The notes below the pieces were generated by a model. The model saw only the letters and a list, made by a program, of their open reading frames with translations, was not told the origin of the DNA and did no database searches. DNA of 64,000 nt, from NCBI RefSeq assembly GCF_000471905.2, contig NW_006499207.1, forward strand, positions 3,365,012-3,429,011, read 5' to 3'. This document shows, in pieces, positions 11,996 to 23,294 of this stretch. A program made the translations under genes and the position numbers. The DNA comes from Amborella trichopoda (Eukaryota > Streptophyta > Magnoliopsida > Amborellales > Amborellaceae). Position 1 is the first letter of the stretch, and each line of letters starts with the position of its first letter.

Positions 11996-13340
11996 TGTTA
12001 TACATCATTTTTTATGTACTTACATCTCCCACATGAATAAGAAGAGAGCCGATAATAGCTTGGTCCTACTAATACTCAAGACACTGACTGATCAAAGTTG
12101 TGCCACAAAATAAGTCTTGAACTAGGCAACTTGGAGGGAATGCTATCGCAGTTAGGAGAGATATTACAACTGTAGCCTTATGTTAACGGCTTCATAATAG
12201 TAACAGACGACCACCATCGCAATCAAAATGTCGAAAAACCCCCGATGACCAAATTTGGGCTCAATTGGACCACCCAAAAGGGGTCTACGCCCATACGACC
12301 TCAAGACGAATATGTTTCACTATCGCGGTGTGGCTTCACTGAACCAGTCCCCAACCACAGAGACTGTAACATCGCATTTCGATATGGACAGCAATAACCC
12401 ACAGTACCTTCGCCTAGAACCAAAAAAAGTTCAGACTTTGACATGTTTTAGATCACACCAGCCCCGTCATTATGACTTAGAACATGCACTATGGCATGAC
12501 CCAGAGAAACTTCTTCTAGAAAGAAGGTGACCACAAAACCAGAAAAATCAGGGTTTTAAGAAGAAGACATGTTGAACCTCGTGAAGTACAACTTGAAATC
12601 TACACATGGGGATCATTGTGAGGACGAGTTCATGCAACCGCCTCGTGAAGAGCTACAAACTGGTATAACTATTATACATGATTCATGCCCCGATAAGTAC
12701 AAATCCCCAGCATACTGGAAAAGCAAGCCCGCTCGGTTGCCAGAATCCCTTTTCCCGGTGACCTCCCAAATTAAGAAATGCAGCAAATGAACCCAAGACA
12801 GACCAAACTTTGTACAAAACAACTGTGACATTCTCCTCTTTCATATGTAAGAAAAACGAAGACTCAGAGCATCACAGGTCGAATGGCATTAGCGACCGAA
12901 GTTCATGAATCTGGCCGGACTTTCACCACGTGGGAAAAGGCTTCCTCAGCACTACTAAAGAGCATCAAAATGCTTAGAAAAACAAGCACTGAGGATATAA
13001 CAACAAATCGGCTGAACCATCGCTACAAGCCCACAAACAATCTTCCAAGATCTGGCAATGGCGGGAGGACCCTCAAACAGGGATGGTTTCGTCATTAACG
13101 TGAAAGGTCTTGGGGGCGTTTTGGTTATTGCACCTAATTTCGGGACTTTATTTTAATTTCTTTAATTGTAATTAAGGTTTGTTTTTTAGTATTCACTCAT
13201 GTTCGGTGAGTCCTTTATATAAGTAAGCTTAAGTCACTTGTAAAAGCGCAGATTATTAAGCATCATTCATCACTAAGATAGAGGCATAACGCTTGTTTTC
13301 GCTCGTCTTTTGCTTATGAACCCTTAATCCCATCGAGAGG
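11996..13340 (+). mobile_element. Second LTR-like region (right end not defined)
   Basis: It starts TGTTATACATC after the purine-rich tract and contains a TATA box at 13214-13223. The core promoter area (GTAATTAAGGTTTGTTTTTTAG, then CACTCATG and TTTATATAAG) parallels that at 7520-7595. The rest of the two regions does not align by eye, so they are related families or subfamilies and not the two LTRs of one young element. The 12255-12530 and 12569-12790 ORFs inside match nothing known. Confidence 0.45.
13214..13223 (+). promoter_or_regulatory. TATA box of second LTR-like promoter
   Basis: TTTATATAAG lies about 120 bases before a GA-rich leader (GAGAGGAGAGAGAAAAA at about 13335). It has the same context as the box at 7586. 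Confidence 0.5.
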
Positions 13341-13748
13341 AGAGAGAAAAATTTTTTAGAGAGAGAAAATATCCTTGAGTGCACAATCCCGTCCTTATTA
13401 GAGAGAGAAAACATCTCCGCCTGCATAAACACATTCCAATTCTATCTCATGCCGCGTCACATCCCGAGCCCTCTCTCTCTTTCTTCCCCTCTACACGTTG
13501 TCTGCCCCAGATAGCAGTTCACATCTGCCAAGGATGCGTGATCATGAGCAAGCCCACAAGCGCCAATCCTTATTCTCTCGCACCCTTCTACACCAACCAG
13601 CTAGCCCCCTTCAAAAGGGAACCATCACAAAAGGGGGATAATCGAGCCCCATTGCAGTTGCAAGAGAGTGAGAGAGGAGAGACTTTTTAATGACCTGAAG
13701 AGAGTCCCCATCCAAACCGTGCTGGCAGACAACCATAGGGCTTCGTGA

Positions 13749-14222
13749 TTGTTCTATGAGGGCGAATCGCTCGAGCGTGTACCACGAACCCCAAACGGCG
13801 AGGCAAGTGCGCAAGCGTACCTCCCCTACCGTAAAATCTCTCTCATTATTGGTTCCTATCCGCGCACAGGAGAACTCATGCCCCCTCACACCCACAGGTG
13901 CCTAGCACACGTAGATCCCCATGTTTGTTTGAGAGAGAGTCCTCCACTTCGAGCGATCGAGGTGAAGACCAGGCCCCAACCATCGAGTCCTTCTTCCCTT
14001 ACGCCATCTATATCGAAACTTAACCTAGAATGCCCAGACTTTGAGGCTCTTGATGAAGATCTCAAAGGTTGCAACATCAGCAAGAGGTATCGTAAGCAGT
14101 TGAGAAAGAAACTTGTTCAAGCGGCTTGTTTCTTAAGCGTTAGTGATGATTTATCCTTCTCTGCTAAGAAGAAGCCCCCTCTCACAATTGAAGAGCTAAT
14201 TGAGTGCCTCCGAGACCCTTAG
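13749..14222 (+). other. Unrecognised 157-residue ORF, possible retroelement leader or gag fragment
   Basis: This is the longest open stretch between the LTR-like region and the protease remnant. Its second half is charged (ISKRYRKQLRKKLVQ, then KKKPPLTIEELIECLRDP) and looks more protein-like than the first. I do not recognise a domain, and there is no zinc knuckle. It could be part of a decayed gag or chance. Position between a promoter and pol favours retroelement origin. Confidence 0.2.
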
Positions 14223-14834
14223 CCGAAGAAGTCTCAATAACGCGTTGAACCTGATCTAGAACAACAATGGAGGGATATGAGAGGAGAAGGATCCTCATCT
14301 CATGAGACATGCCACATGATGGGAGTCATCAAAGGAACGGTTAATGTTAGCCGGAATTGACTTAAGCTTAGGGAAAAGACTCCAGCTGCTAGCTCCAAAA
14401 CTAAAACAACCAAGACTCCTCAAATATCTCGGGCCACCACTGGTTCCATTCCCAAACCCTCCACCTCCACCACCACCACCTGAGCCCAAACCTCTCCCAA
14501 AATATTTGGGCCCACCACTCATCTCGTACTTAGGGCCATCTTTAACCCCCCTTAGACCACCCAAACCTTTAGAAGTCGCACCATGTCCCATCTTACCCTA
14601 GGCCGCCACGACTATGTAATCTAGCTAGCCTGCTCTTGGCCCTCTTATGACCATGACAAATCCACTCTTACCTACATCTCCCATGACTGAACAATCTAGG
14701 AAGCTTGCTCCTAACCATCCTATAACCACAACCAATCCACCCACACCCAGACCTGCTCCACCACTTCCTATACCTCTAAAGCCAGCGGTGAACCCAAGAG
14801 TACATAATCTAGAGGATGACAAGTCAAATATGAT

Positions 14835-15486
14835 GTGGTCAGGCATCTGAGGAGGCTTCCTTCCTTATTGAGCATCTATAAGGCTCTTATGTTGTCTTGT
14901 GACTTCCGTTCAACCTTGATCCACGCTCTCTCTTGGCCCGAGGTGTATGAAACTGAGGTCGAGCAGATTGAAGTAGATCCAGCAATTCTCAATAACTGCA
15001 TGGCCATCACCTTCTCAAACAATGACCTTCAGTTATGTGAGAAGTGTCAAACATGGCCCCCGTTAATTGAATCATGCTTGATGAGGATTATGCAGTTAGC
15101 CTCATTTCAAGGAGGATCCTTACTCGTATAGGGTGGGGGACAAAGACCTCAAACCTTCAATCATCATAGTTCAAAGTTTCAATCAATCAGGCGAGAAGCC
15201 AGTTAGCACCATCTATCTCTGTCTCAAGATCGGCGATCTGAATGACTATACCCAATTCCATGTAATAAAGACAGATACTTTCTATAAGATATTTCTTTGT
15301 CGTCCTTGGCTTCATGACCATGGGGTGGTTCCATCTACACTCCATCAGTGTTTCAAATATAGCCAGAATGGGAGGCAGTATACGGTCTATGCTGACAAGA
15401 GGACGTTCGCTACTGCTGAGTTACATTATGTGGATGTAAAGCACTACTTTATCAGTCTGCTGGGGCCCCAAGTTAATGCCACCTGA
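14835..15486 (+). pseudogene. gypsy aspartic protease region (broken)
   Basis: Two ORFs in different frames (14835-15131 and 15133-15486) together cover the retropepsin region. The first has VRHLRRLPSLLSIYKALMLS and the expected active-site strand. There the family Asp-Gly-Gly-Ser reads FQGGS, so the catalytic aspartate is replaced by glutamine, and a stop follows six codons later. The second carries the conserved flap-side block (FHVIKTDTFYKIFLCRPWLH) and VVPSTLHQCFKY. Function would have been cleavage of the Gag-Pol polyprotein in virus-like particles. The frameshift and lost aspartate make it inactive. Confidence 0.8.
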
Positions 15487-16295
15487 AGAAGATAAACCTA
15501 GTCACACCATGAAGGGGATCAAGGGTTCCTCCCATGATGATGCTAAAGATGTGGCAAAGGCATGGAATAAAGTGTTTAAGGAAAAGGAGAGGTATGGCAA
15601 GATACTCCCCTTGATCCCTATTGGTGCAAACATTTATTACACTTTGAAAATGTCACCCAATATCATGAAGGGCAAACTTCATCCTCTATTCCCCTTCCCC
15701 TGGAGCCTCACTTAGTGGAGCTCTGAGAGGAACAACCCATGAAGTAAGAGGAAGTCATGGATGTCGGTACCCTTGCCCCAAAGGTTACTTACACCTCTAA
15801 CAACTTGAAGGTTCTTCACATCCCAATCCCATTGTAAGAAGCTGATGTGAGGCAATGAGCCATTGCCACTAAAGAAGCAGACCATAAGATCCCGCATATC
15901 CTTGAAGTCTTGCACATCCCAGTCTCTTTGAGGGAGGAGGATGATGCTTACTTTGCTCCCGGATATGCTCCTATCCACAAAGTTCTGCAAATCCCGACTT
16001 CCTTGTCAAGGGTAGATGTGGCTCACCAAGCCATGGTAACTTGTTCAATGCCTTTGACAAAAGTCCCTAAACTCTTTGCCAACAACACTGCTTCACGACC
16101 CCCTCTCACCCTCAAGACTTGGAGCAAGCCTCAATCTTAGAGATAAAAAGGCAAGTTCAAGGAATTTTCGGAGCAGCTAGAGGCCATGAGGAAAGGGAAA
16201 GCTAAACTGAAAGAAGCTCCACCTCTGGTCCACCCTTCCAAGCTGTTGCCTAGATTTTTCAATGAAACCCCAAAGTTTGGTGAGTGTGAGTCCCC
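15476..16295 (+). pseudogene. gypsy protease-to-RNase H spacer, reverse transcriptase missing
   Basis: Short frames here (15476-15715, 15910-16140, 16186-16295) read like the low-complexity linker that follows protease in Tat elements. A reverse transcriptase would need over 700 coding bases and should show QGD-type and Y/F-x-D-D motifs; none is seen in any frame. An internal deletion is the simplest explanation. Part of it may be rearranged: two near-repeats with CTTGAAGGTTCTTCACATCCC and CTTGAAGTCTTGCACATCCC lie about 90 bases apart. Confidence 0.6.
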
Positions 16296-16665
16296 TCAGA
16301 GCTCAGCTTTTGATGGTACGGTGATCTCCCCCAGTGTAGTGTTCTTTATCCCTCAAAATGGTATAGTTCCACTATCCTTCTCCCTTGTGGGGTGAGATAT
16401 CACATTGTGGTTGAATAACAAGCCCTCATCATATGCCTAAAAATTGCCTCCCGCATGAACTTAGAGTGCATGGCCATCATTGGCGATTTTGAGTTGGTGA
16501 TACAGCAGCTCAAGGGGGTTATGATGTAAGAAAGGATCGTCTCAAGGTCTATTACAACACTGCCATATCCATCATGAAAGAACTTGAAGAAGTCTCCCTT
16601 GAGTATGCTCCATGAAGGCTCAACTCATAAGTTGATGCTCTTGTCAAACTTAGTGCGACCATCCA
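16296..16665 (+). pseudogene. gypsy RNase H remnant
   Basis: The start has FDG (16308-16316) and FFIPQNGIVPLSFSL, matching the first strands of retroelement RNase H. After a stop and frame change come GDFELVIQQLKGVYDVRK and IMKELEEVSLEYAP, the third and fourth conserved blocks. Family proteins here have YGDS with a catalytic Asp and then ADALA; this copy has IIGDF and VDALV. Several stops prevent translation. Normal role: removal of the RNA strand during reverse transcription. Confidence 0.75.
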
Positions 16666-17062
16666 GATGCCATTGACACAACCCACGCCCATATGGGTAA
16701 CTGAATGGAGACACATCGAACTTGTAGATGGGGTTGATATAGATGATGACCGGTACTTGTTTTTAGAATGTTCTCCTTACCCATTCGGGGCATTATGTGT
16801 GGCAAGAGATGCCATCAAAGCTGTAAAAGAAGCCAAACAGCCTCCTATTGCTGAGCTCGATGAAGAAGAACCTGAATATCAAGACCCCTTGTGTGCCGAA
16901 ATATACCAAGTGGGGGATTGACGTGAACCCATATTCGACTTCCTCAAGCATGATTGTCTTCTTGAAAATCGAGTGCAGCGCAACAACATACAAAGGATAT
17001 CCACCAAGTACATGATTATTTAGGTGCTCTTTCAATAACATCCTTCTCAGATGTGTCAACTT

Positions 17063-17731
17063 AAAAGAAGCAAATCGGATACTTGAGGAAGTTCATGCTG
17101 GAATCTGTGGTTTGCATCAATCAAATCCTAAACTCTACATTTTGATTCGGAGGTTGGGTTACTACTGACCATCCATGCTTGAGGACTCACAAGCCTATGC
17201 CAAGAGATGTCAAATTTGTCAGATACATGCAAGTTTCATCCATCAAGCACCCGCTCCTCTTCACCCCACGATGGCATCATGGCCCTTCTCATAGTGGGGC
17301 ATGGACATTTAGGGGCCAATCAACCTGCGCTCTGTTTCGAGGCATGTCTCTACCCTTGCTGCTACCGATTACTTCCCCATGTGGGTTGAAGCGATTCCTC
17401 TCAAGAAGGTACTGGGGGCTACAGTGTCCAACTTCGTTCGCCACCACATTATCTATCGATTCGGTGTCCCAGACCAGATCATCGTAAATAACAGTCCCCA
17501 ATTTCTAAGCCATCACATAGATCGTTTGGTCAACCAGTTCAGCTTTGAGTGGAACTACGCAACTATGTACCATCCTCGAGCCAATGGCTCGGCCAAATCT
17601 TTTAATGAGTTCCTTTGTGATGTTATGCGAAATTCAGTCTCCAAGACAAAGAGGAATTGGCTTGAAAATCTTCTAGAAGTCCTATGGGCTTATCGGACCA
17701 CTACTCGTAGCCCCACTGAAGCTACTCCTTA
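17063..17731 (+). pseudogene. gypsy integrase, zinc-finger and catalytic core (5' part)
   Basis: The HHCC finger is present: VHAG at about 17090, LHQ, and CQICQIHA at 17209-17232. The core follows with WGMDI (Asp at 17304-17306) and NFVRHHIIYRFGVP. The second catalytic Asp (family motif SDNGPQF) is Asn at 17487-17489. The catalytic Glu (family NGQAE) is Lys at 17595-17597. It also has in-frame stops near 17166 and 17291. Two of three catalytic acids are lost, so it cannot integrate DNA. The frame runs into the solo LTR after EATP and resumes at 20867. Confidence 0.88.
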
Positions 17732-17769
17732 CGTAAGGACCAAGGCTTTCAGGCAGTCAAAGAAAGAGG

Positions 17770-18260
17770 GATGCCATCATGCGTGACGAGAAGAGAGGGA
17801 CACCACCATGCATGATGAAGAGAGAGAATGTCATTATGCGTGTAAGAGAGCAAGTCGTCATGCATGCAAGGGATGTCGCAATGAGCGATGGAGAGAGAAG
17901 GGCACCGTCGTGCACGACGAAGAGAGAGAATGCCACCGTGCATGTAAGAGAGCAATCCGCCATGCTTGCAAAGGATGCCACCGTGTGTAAGATAGCATGT
18001 CATTGTGCATGCAAGGAATGCCACTGTGCATGTAAGAGAGAAAGTCATCATGCGTGCAAGGTATGTCGTTGTACGTGTAAAAGAGAAAGCTGTCGTACGT
18101 GTAAGAGAGCAAGCCACCATGTTTGCAAGTCACCATGCTTGCAAGCGTCCAAGGGATGCCACTATATGTGTAAGAGAGCAAGCCACCGTGCTTGCAAGGG
18201 ATGCCACTGTACGTGTAAGATAGAAAACCATCGTATGTGATGAAGAGAGAGAATGCCATC
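17770..18260. repeat. About 45-bp tandem array in LTR U3 region
   Basis: Units of the type CGTGTAAGAGAGCAAGCCAC, CATGCTTGCAAGGGATGCCA and CTGTA recur 7-9 times. They are interrupted by GACGAAGAGAGAGAATGCCA segments. Cys/His-rich ORFs (CKGCHCTCKRE-like) come from the repeat and are not zinc fingers. Confidence 0.85.
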
Positions 18261-18437
18261 GAGCACACCACTATCGTGGGTGTTACTGTCGAGCATGGAT
18301 GCCTAGGTAACTTTTACGCATGTCTGCCACTTGGATGCCATAGTAAGCCACCTGGATGCGACTGAATGCCACTTGTCTACCTCTGTTTGCCACAGTGAGC
18401 CCTTGCTTTCCACCTGCCTGATGCCTCCTCCTCTTTG

Positions 18438-18448
18438 CTTATAAAAAC
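18438..18448 (+). promoter_or_regulatory. TATA box of the solo LTR
   Basis: CTTATAAAAAC is followed within 40 bases by a CT-rich likely start region (TTTTGCTCTCTCTCACTCAC). Its place, about 700 bases into the LTR, leaves a very long downstream R-U5 part. Confidence 0.55.
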
Positions 18449-18739
18449 TTCCCTTCTCACCCCTCGAAAGACTTTTGCTCTCTCTCACTCACGAGCCCCC
18501 TTTTCAAACACTTAGAACCTCAGCCTCTTGGAACCATTCTGGGGGAAGCTTGAAAATTTGACCTGTGTAGGGAATTTGGAGTACTTTTTTTGTACAGGTA
18601 GATAGATCTAATATTCATGTCTCTATAGTTTTGGTTATAAGCATGATTTTTGAAAAAGGATGTGGTTGTATGCTATGAATTTTATGTTAGAATATGCATA
18701 TGTTTCCAAGACTGTGTGAGAGAGTATCCCTGTGCCTCT

Positions 18740-19340
18740 ATTTGAATATGGAAAAGACCTTGTGTCCATGTCCATCCTGGTTTGGAAGTTATGGGTTATT
18801 TTCTAAAGTATGTCAAAACTATAAAATGCATTTCCAGGAACTTTGCATGTTTTAAAATTGAACTGTTTACTGACCAAATGATATGGAAATGATCTCAAAC
18901 CAATTTTAAATGAAATATGGGTATGTATAATTAAAATTTTGTTGTGGAATCATGTTGAAATTATTTATGGTTTGGGAAGTATGCCTCTGTTTGTATGAAG
19001 ATGTCATTGTTGTGAGCTATAGTGAATTTCCAGAACTAGTGTATGCCTTTTACTGAACTATTTATTGACCAAATAGTATCGAAATGATCTCAAACCAATT
19101 TTAAATGAAATATTGGTATGTATAATTAAAATTTTGCTTTGGATCCATGTTAAAATTCTTTATGGTTTGGGAATTATGCCTCTATTTGTATGAAGATGTC
19201 ACTGTGGTAAGTTACAGTGAATTTCTAGAACTGTTATATGTTTTATACTGAACTGTCTACCGACCAAATAATATCCAAATGATCTCAAACCACTCCTAAT
19301 GAAAGGTGGATGAGTCTATTTTCAAACTGGTTTTGGGATC
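18740..19340. repeat. About 194-bp tandem repeat, roughly 3 copies
   Basis: TGACCAAATGATATGGAAATG at 18871 recurs near 19065 and 19261 with surrounding sequence (ATGATCTCAAACCA, TATGGTTTGGGAAGTATGCC). AT-rich and non-coding, inside the solo LTR. Confidence 0.88.
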
Positions 19341-19554
19341 ATTTTTAAGTTCTTTATGGACTGGAAGTTAAACCAATCCTTCTGTCATCATACTGCAAAA
19401 TGTTTGTTCTGTTATGAATTATTGAGTATGCATGGCTGTAATGAAACATGCTTATGATATAGCGAATGCTTATGAACTCTTGAATAATCGTAATGAGACA
19501 TGCTTAGGCATGGGTGAATGTTTATGAGATATGAATGTGCAGGGTTGTAACAAG

Positions 19555-19805
19555 ACCTGCCTATGATAAGAATGCAATATGAAACAGTACGCAATGGGAC
19601 ACCCATTGGTAATGGGATCTGATATGATAAGAATGTGATACAAAACACTACGCAATGGGACATCCATTGGTGGTGGGATTTGATATGATAAGAATATGAT
19701 GTGGAGCACTATGCAATGGGACATCCATTGGTAGTGTAGTATGAGATACTAAGACTATTATATGAGGCACTACGTAATGGGTCATATGTTGGTAGTGAAA
19801 TCTAT
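19555..19805. repeat. About 60-bp tandem repeat, 4 copies
   Basis: Units read GATATGATAAGAATGTGATA followed by CACTACGCAATGGGACATCC and ATTGGTAGTG. Starts are near 19558, 19619, 19680 and 19739. A further half unit (GGGTTACCCATTGGTAGTG) is at about 19937. Confidence 0.88.
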
Positions 19806-20866
19806 TGTGACATAAATAAAATGTTATGCCGACAGTTAAGATCTTTCCGTGACTCCCGATGATAGAAAGGGAGTTATGATGTGAATATGAATGTTTGGGA
19901 GGGTCACGCCCCTCAAATCATTAAGGGCACTACACTTTGGGTTACCCATTGGTAGTGTAATGCTCTCTCGCCTAAAAGGCATAAAGAGAGGGTTGTGTCC
20001 TGCAAGGCCAAAGCCTATCAAAAGCCCCAAAGCACGATGGGGATTGTATGTGTATGTAAAGACATTACGAAATGGTTCATCTATTTTTCATTGTCTTTCC
20101 TCCTGAGTCAAGGTAGAAGTCCCAAGTAACAGGATTGGCTTGACCTGATTTATAAGACTTCTACTTCAAGAGTAAGCAGCACTAGGATTTCCTATATGCA
20201 CTATGTGTTTTTCTTGAATTACTAATCTATTATTTTGATGAAAGATATGGTTGACTGTTAGCGCATGCGATGTATGATATTCTGACATCCAATTTATACT
20301 TTTTCCACCATTGCTAAAGAATTGTGCTACATGACTCCATGTTATGACACCTTCATGAACTTTTGGGGATGGTTATAAATGAAAGAGCATAGGCAGGAAT
20401 ACATGATGTTTGATCTGCTTACTAGGCTTTATAGCTCCTCCCTTTGACTTTCTCTATGTAGAGTGATTGCCTGCGGTTTTTGAGAACGGGCGACTGTACA
20501 CTCGTGGCTGGTGGTTGAAGATCCGGGCTTGACAAGAAAAGCTTTATCCTGAGAATAGGTGTCTGATGGTGGTGGCCATATAGTTGTTTTGTTTGAAGTC
20601 TTAGATTTTGTTGTTGGACCTGTAGTGCCTTGGACATGATTGTATTATTTTTGGAAGCTGTATATATATAAATTGGTTTTATTTTGTCCAGTTCTTTGCA
20701 TCCTTATGCTTGGGCATTGTTTTCTTTCATGGTTTTCTTTGATTCCATCTTTCTAAAAGTGTCGAGCACATTCACTCCTGAGTGGCATTTGCTACCTTTG
20801 GTCGTGGTCTCACATATTGTTGCCCTCCGATGAGTATGGTAGGGGTCAAGGGGCGGGATCGTGACA

Positions 20867-21296
20867 CCTTACTCCTTAGTTTATGGCAGCATGGCAGCGA
20901 AGCAGTCTTGCCACTTAAAGTCCAACTTCCTTCAATCCGGATAGCCATTCACCATGGCATGACTGAGAAGCAGCAAACAACCCTTCAGTACCAAGAGCTA
21001 GATGCCCTTGATGAGAAGAGATTCAAAGCTCAGCAAAGCCTTGAGGTTTACCGAGGCCGAATGCAATGAGCCTTCGATAAAGTAGTCAAGGTCCATTCAT
21101 TTACATTTGGAGAGATCATATTGGCAGTAAGACGACCTATCATAACCCATGGTTGGACTAAAGGGAAGTTCGAGCCAAAATGGGAAGGGCCATTTATGGT
21201 CAAGAGGGTCTTCCCCAGTGGACCCTACATACTGGCTAATCCCAATGGAGATGAAGCTATGCTCTTGATCAATGGGAGAAATTTGAAGAAGTAGTA
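20867..21296 (+). pseudogene. gypsy integrase C-terminal part
   Basis: It continues the integrase after the solo LTR: TPYSLVYGS, an 8-base duplication (CAGCATGG, near 20885) that shifts frame, then EAVLPLKVQLPSIRIAIHH and LDALDEKRFKAQQSLEVY. After a stop at 21067 it continues AVRRPII and KWEGPFMVKRVFPSGPYILA, the GPY/F module that ends Tat-type integrases. The pol frame stops near 21295 after GRNLKK. The related minus copy at 29160-29560 is not interrupted here, which independently supports the junction. Confidence 0.88.
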
Positions 21297-21840
21297 CCTA
21301 TGATCATCAATCCATGTCGCAAGATCCTAAAACTGCATGATTATAGTCTAAGTTATATGACCCTAAACTATAGCACACGTCCCCACAACACGACATTAAA
21401 CTACACAGCACTTAGTCTTGGTGTAGGACCTTAAAACACACTAACACCACGATCCCAATGGCATGATCTTAAACGCACATCCACTACGGTCTTGGTAGCA
21501 TGACCTTAAACACGTCTCCACTATGGTCCCGGCAGCATGACCCTTAAGATGCCTCCCAAAAAAAAGGCCGACGTGGTAGTGTCATCCACTATCATGAGTA
21601 AAAGTGTCAAAAAGGAAAAAAAACAATGACATGCATGGCGAAAACCCACAAGGGCATCGTGAGCAAGATTGTCAAAGAAATAAAGAAAAGAAAAGAAAAC
21701 ATACATGGTAAAAACTCGCAAAGGTATCATGGGTAAAAATGTCAAAATAACAAGCAAGATGAAAACCCGCAAGGGCATCATCAGTAAAAATGTGAAAAAG
21801 AAAAGAAAAGGCAAGAAAAGAAAAGGCAGACATACATATA
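21297..21840 (+). mobile_element. 3' UTR of the gypsy element
   Basis: Directly after the integrase come repeats with CATGACCTTAAACACGTCTCC and CACTATGGTCCCGGCAG (to about 21560), then GAAAACCCGCAAGGGCATC and ATGAGTAAAAATGTCAAA units (to about 21835). Both blocks occur reversed at 28690-29130 after the minus-strand integrase, so they belong to the element. Confidence 0.75.
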
Positions 21841-23290
21841 TAAAATGTATGTATGTTCTTGTTTCTCTTATTATAAGAATATGTTTTTTCTATTCTCTTT
21901 TAATTATAATCAATGATCCAATTCTATGTCATGAATGTATAATTATCATGCAAAATAACGAGTACTTTTTAATTTTATTGTCAATTTTTTTATGGCAAAG
22001 AAATATACGTTCATGATGCATAATTACATTATTCTTGACGGGGACATTTGTAAGAATGTGATGTTCCATGCTCACTTCATAGCAGTGCTCACTTCACTGC
22101 ATAATTAAATTTTTATAACAAATAACTTGAAATGGAAAATTGGAAATATATTGATGTATGAAAACTCAACTTAAAGAATACATGATCTCTCCTTGGAGCA
22201 AACATTGGTTTTCAAAGAGTCATCTAGAACTTGAAATGGGACTCAACATAGAACAATTATTATAATGACAACATAAATTTTAAATGAAAAAATAGATTAT
22301 GGATTTGATGCCCAAAACATGGATGTCATTTGACTCAAGTGATATTAGTGGGTCACAGAAATACCATGATATTTTCACAAGAATTTAAAAAATATGTTAA
22401 AATAGTTTTCACATTCTAGTCCAAACATAGTAAAGGTATATGCTGCTAAAATTTTCTGCGTTTTGGGAATTTTTAGTAAACTTGTTTCTAAGGTTTCTTC
22501 TAATCTGGCCATCCCCATGATGCCTGCCACCCGTCAAAACATATATCTTGGTGAGATGAACAACATACTCAAGTTTGGGGGTAATGCACTTGAAGATGAA
22601 GGAGAACCATGCTTCACAACTTTTCCCAGTTTTGCAAGCTTAGTTACTATAAATAGTAACGGGTTCAAATGGGTTAAAGTGAATAGTAAACATCTTACCA
22701 TTTATGGAAATTATGACTTAGGAAGGTTGGATTGACCTAAAATTTGGCATGGTGATTGTTTTTGGCATTCTAAATCCATTGGTGGTGGTACCATAGTCAC
22801 TAGAGGCCTCTAGAGTAGAGTTCTAGCTTGGTGCATCGTAGTTATGTTAGGAGACTGGTCTAAAATTTGATTTTATAAATGTTTCCCCCATTTACACCCG
22901 AATTGAAAAAAAACTTGGAGAGAATCCTTAGATCATCATAAGAGACTCATATGCTTGATTTGGGATTGATTTGACATCATTATCAAGGCTTTAAAAAATA
23001 AGGCTTATTTGGTTAAAGGTCTGTACTCCACTGGTATTTATGGTACATGTGGGTCTAGTTGCCACTAGCTCCTCTTTTATTTGCATCGGAGAAACAAGTG
23101 CGTCAAAAATACCATACAACAGCTTATCCTAACAAATGTTTCTCTTCAAGAGAAGCGATAAGTGTAACATTTGGAACCAAATTGGTCTCTCAATTGTTGT
23201 TTTCTTCACGATCACCAGCACGGACATAAACTTTAAGAAGAAATCATGCCAAGATTCTTCCTTGGGGGATGAATGAGGTGGCTTTTAGTT
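21841..23290. other. AT-rich DNA, no supported gene
   Basis: An ATACATATATAAAATGTATG stretch leads into mostly AT-rich sequence. One 90-residue ORF (22463-22735, with ALEDEGEPCFTTFPSFASL) looks somewhat protein-like but matches no family I know and has no neighbours. The GTAATGGGTTCAAATGGG-like wording around it is common in repeats. Confidence 0.35.
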
Positions 23291-23294
23291 CTAA

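Larger units (their letters stand above)
17732..20866 (+). mobile_element. Solo LTR (chromovirus-like) inserted in gypsy integrase
   Basis: The integrase frame is cut here, and CCTTA (17727-17731) recurs at 20867-20871 as a perfect 5-bp target duplication. Removing the insert plus one copy restores the integrase frame. The right end GATCGTGACA is typical of plant chromovirus LTRs (Tekay/Del type, from family knowledge). The left end reads CGTAAGG where TGTAAGG would be expected, a single T-to-C change. A TATA box lies at 18438-18448. No internal pol is present, so this is one LTR left by recombination. Three separate tandem arrays lie inside it. Confidence 0.8.
14280..21840 (+). mobile_element. 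Decayed Tat-type Ty3/gypsy element with nested solo LTR
   Basis: Plus-strand remnants occur in Ty3/gypsy order: a proline-rich segment (14344-14601), protease (14835-15486), spacer, RNase H (16296-16665), integrase zinc finger and core (17063-17731), integrase C-terminus (20867-21296) and 3' UTR (21297-21840). The sequences around the protease (PSTLHQCFKYSQNG) and integrase (NFVRHHIIYRFGVP) match the Tat lineage from family knowledge. No reverse transcriptase is present, only about 0.8 kb between protease and RNase H. Stops and frameshifts are frequent. A chromovirus-like solo LTR (17732-20866) splits the integrase. Confidence 0.85.

Noticed and set aside
14295..14601. Pro-rich (plus) and Gly-rich (minus) ORFs as possible cell-wall proteins
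   Set aside because: Low complexity, no signal peptide, and located inside a decayed gypsy element between the gag and protease positions.
17779..18271. Cys/His-rich ORFs resembling metallothionein or zinc fingers
   Set aside because: Products of the 45-bp array in the solo LTR. Spacing of Cys and His follows the repeat, and both strands are open.
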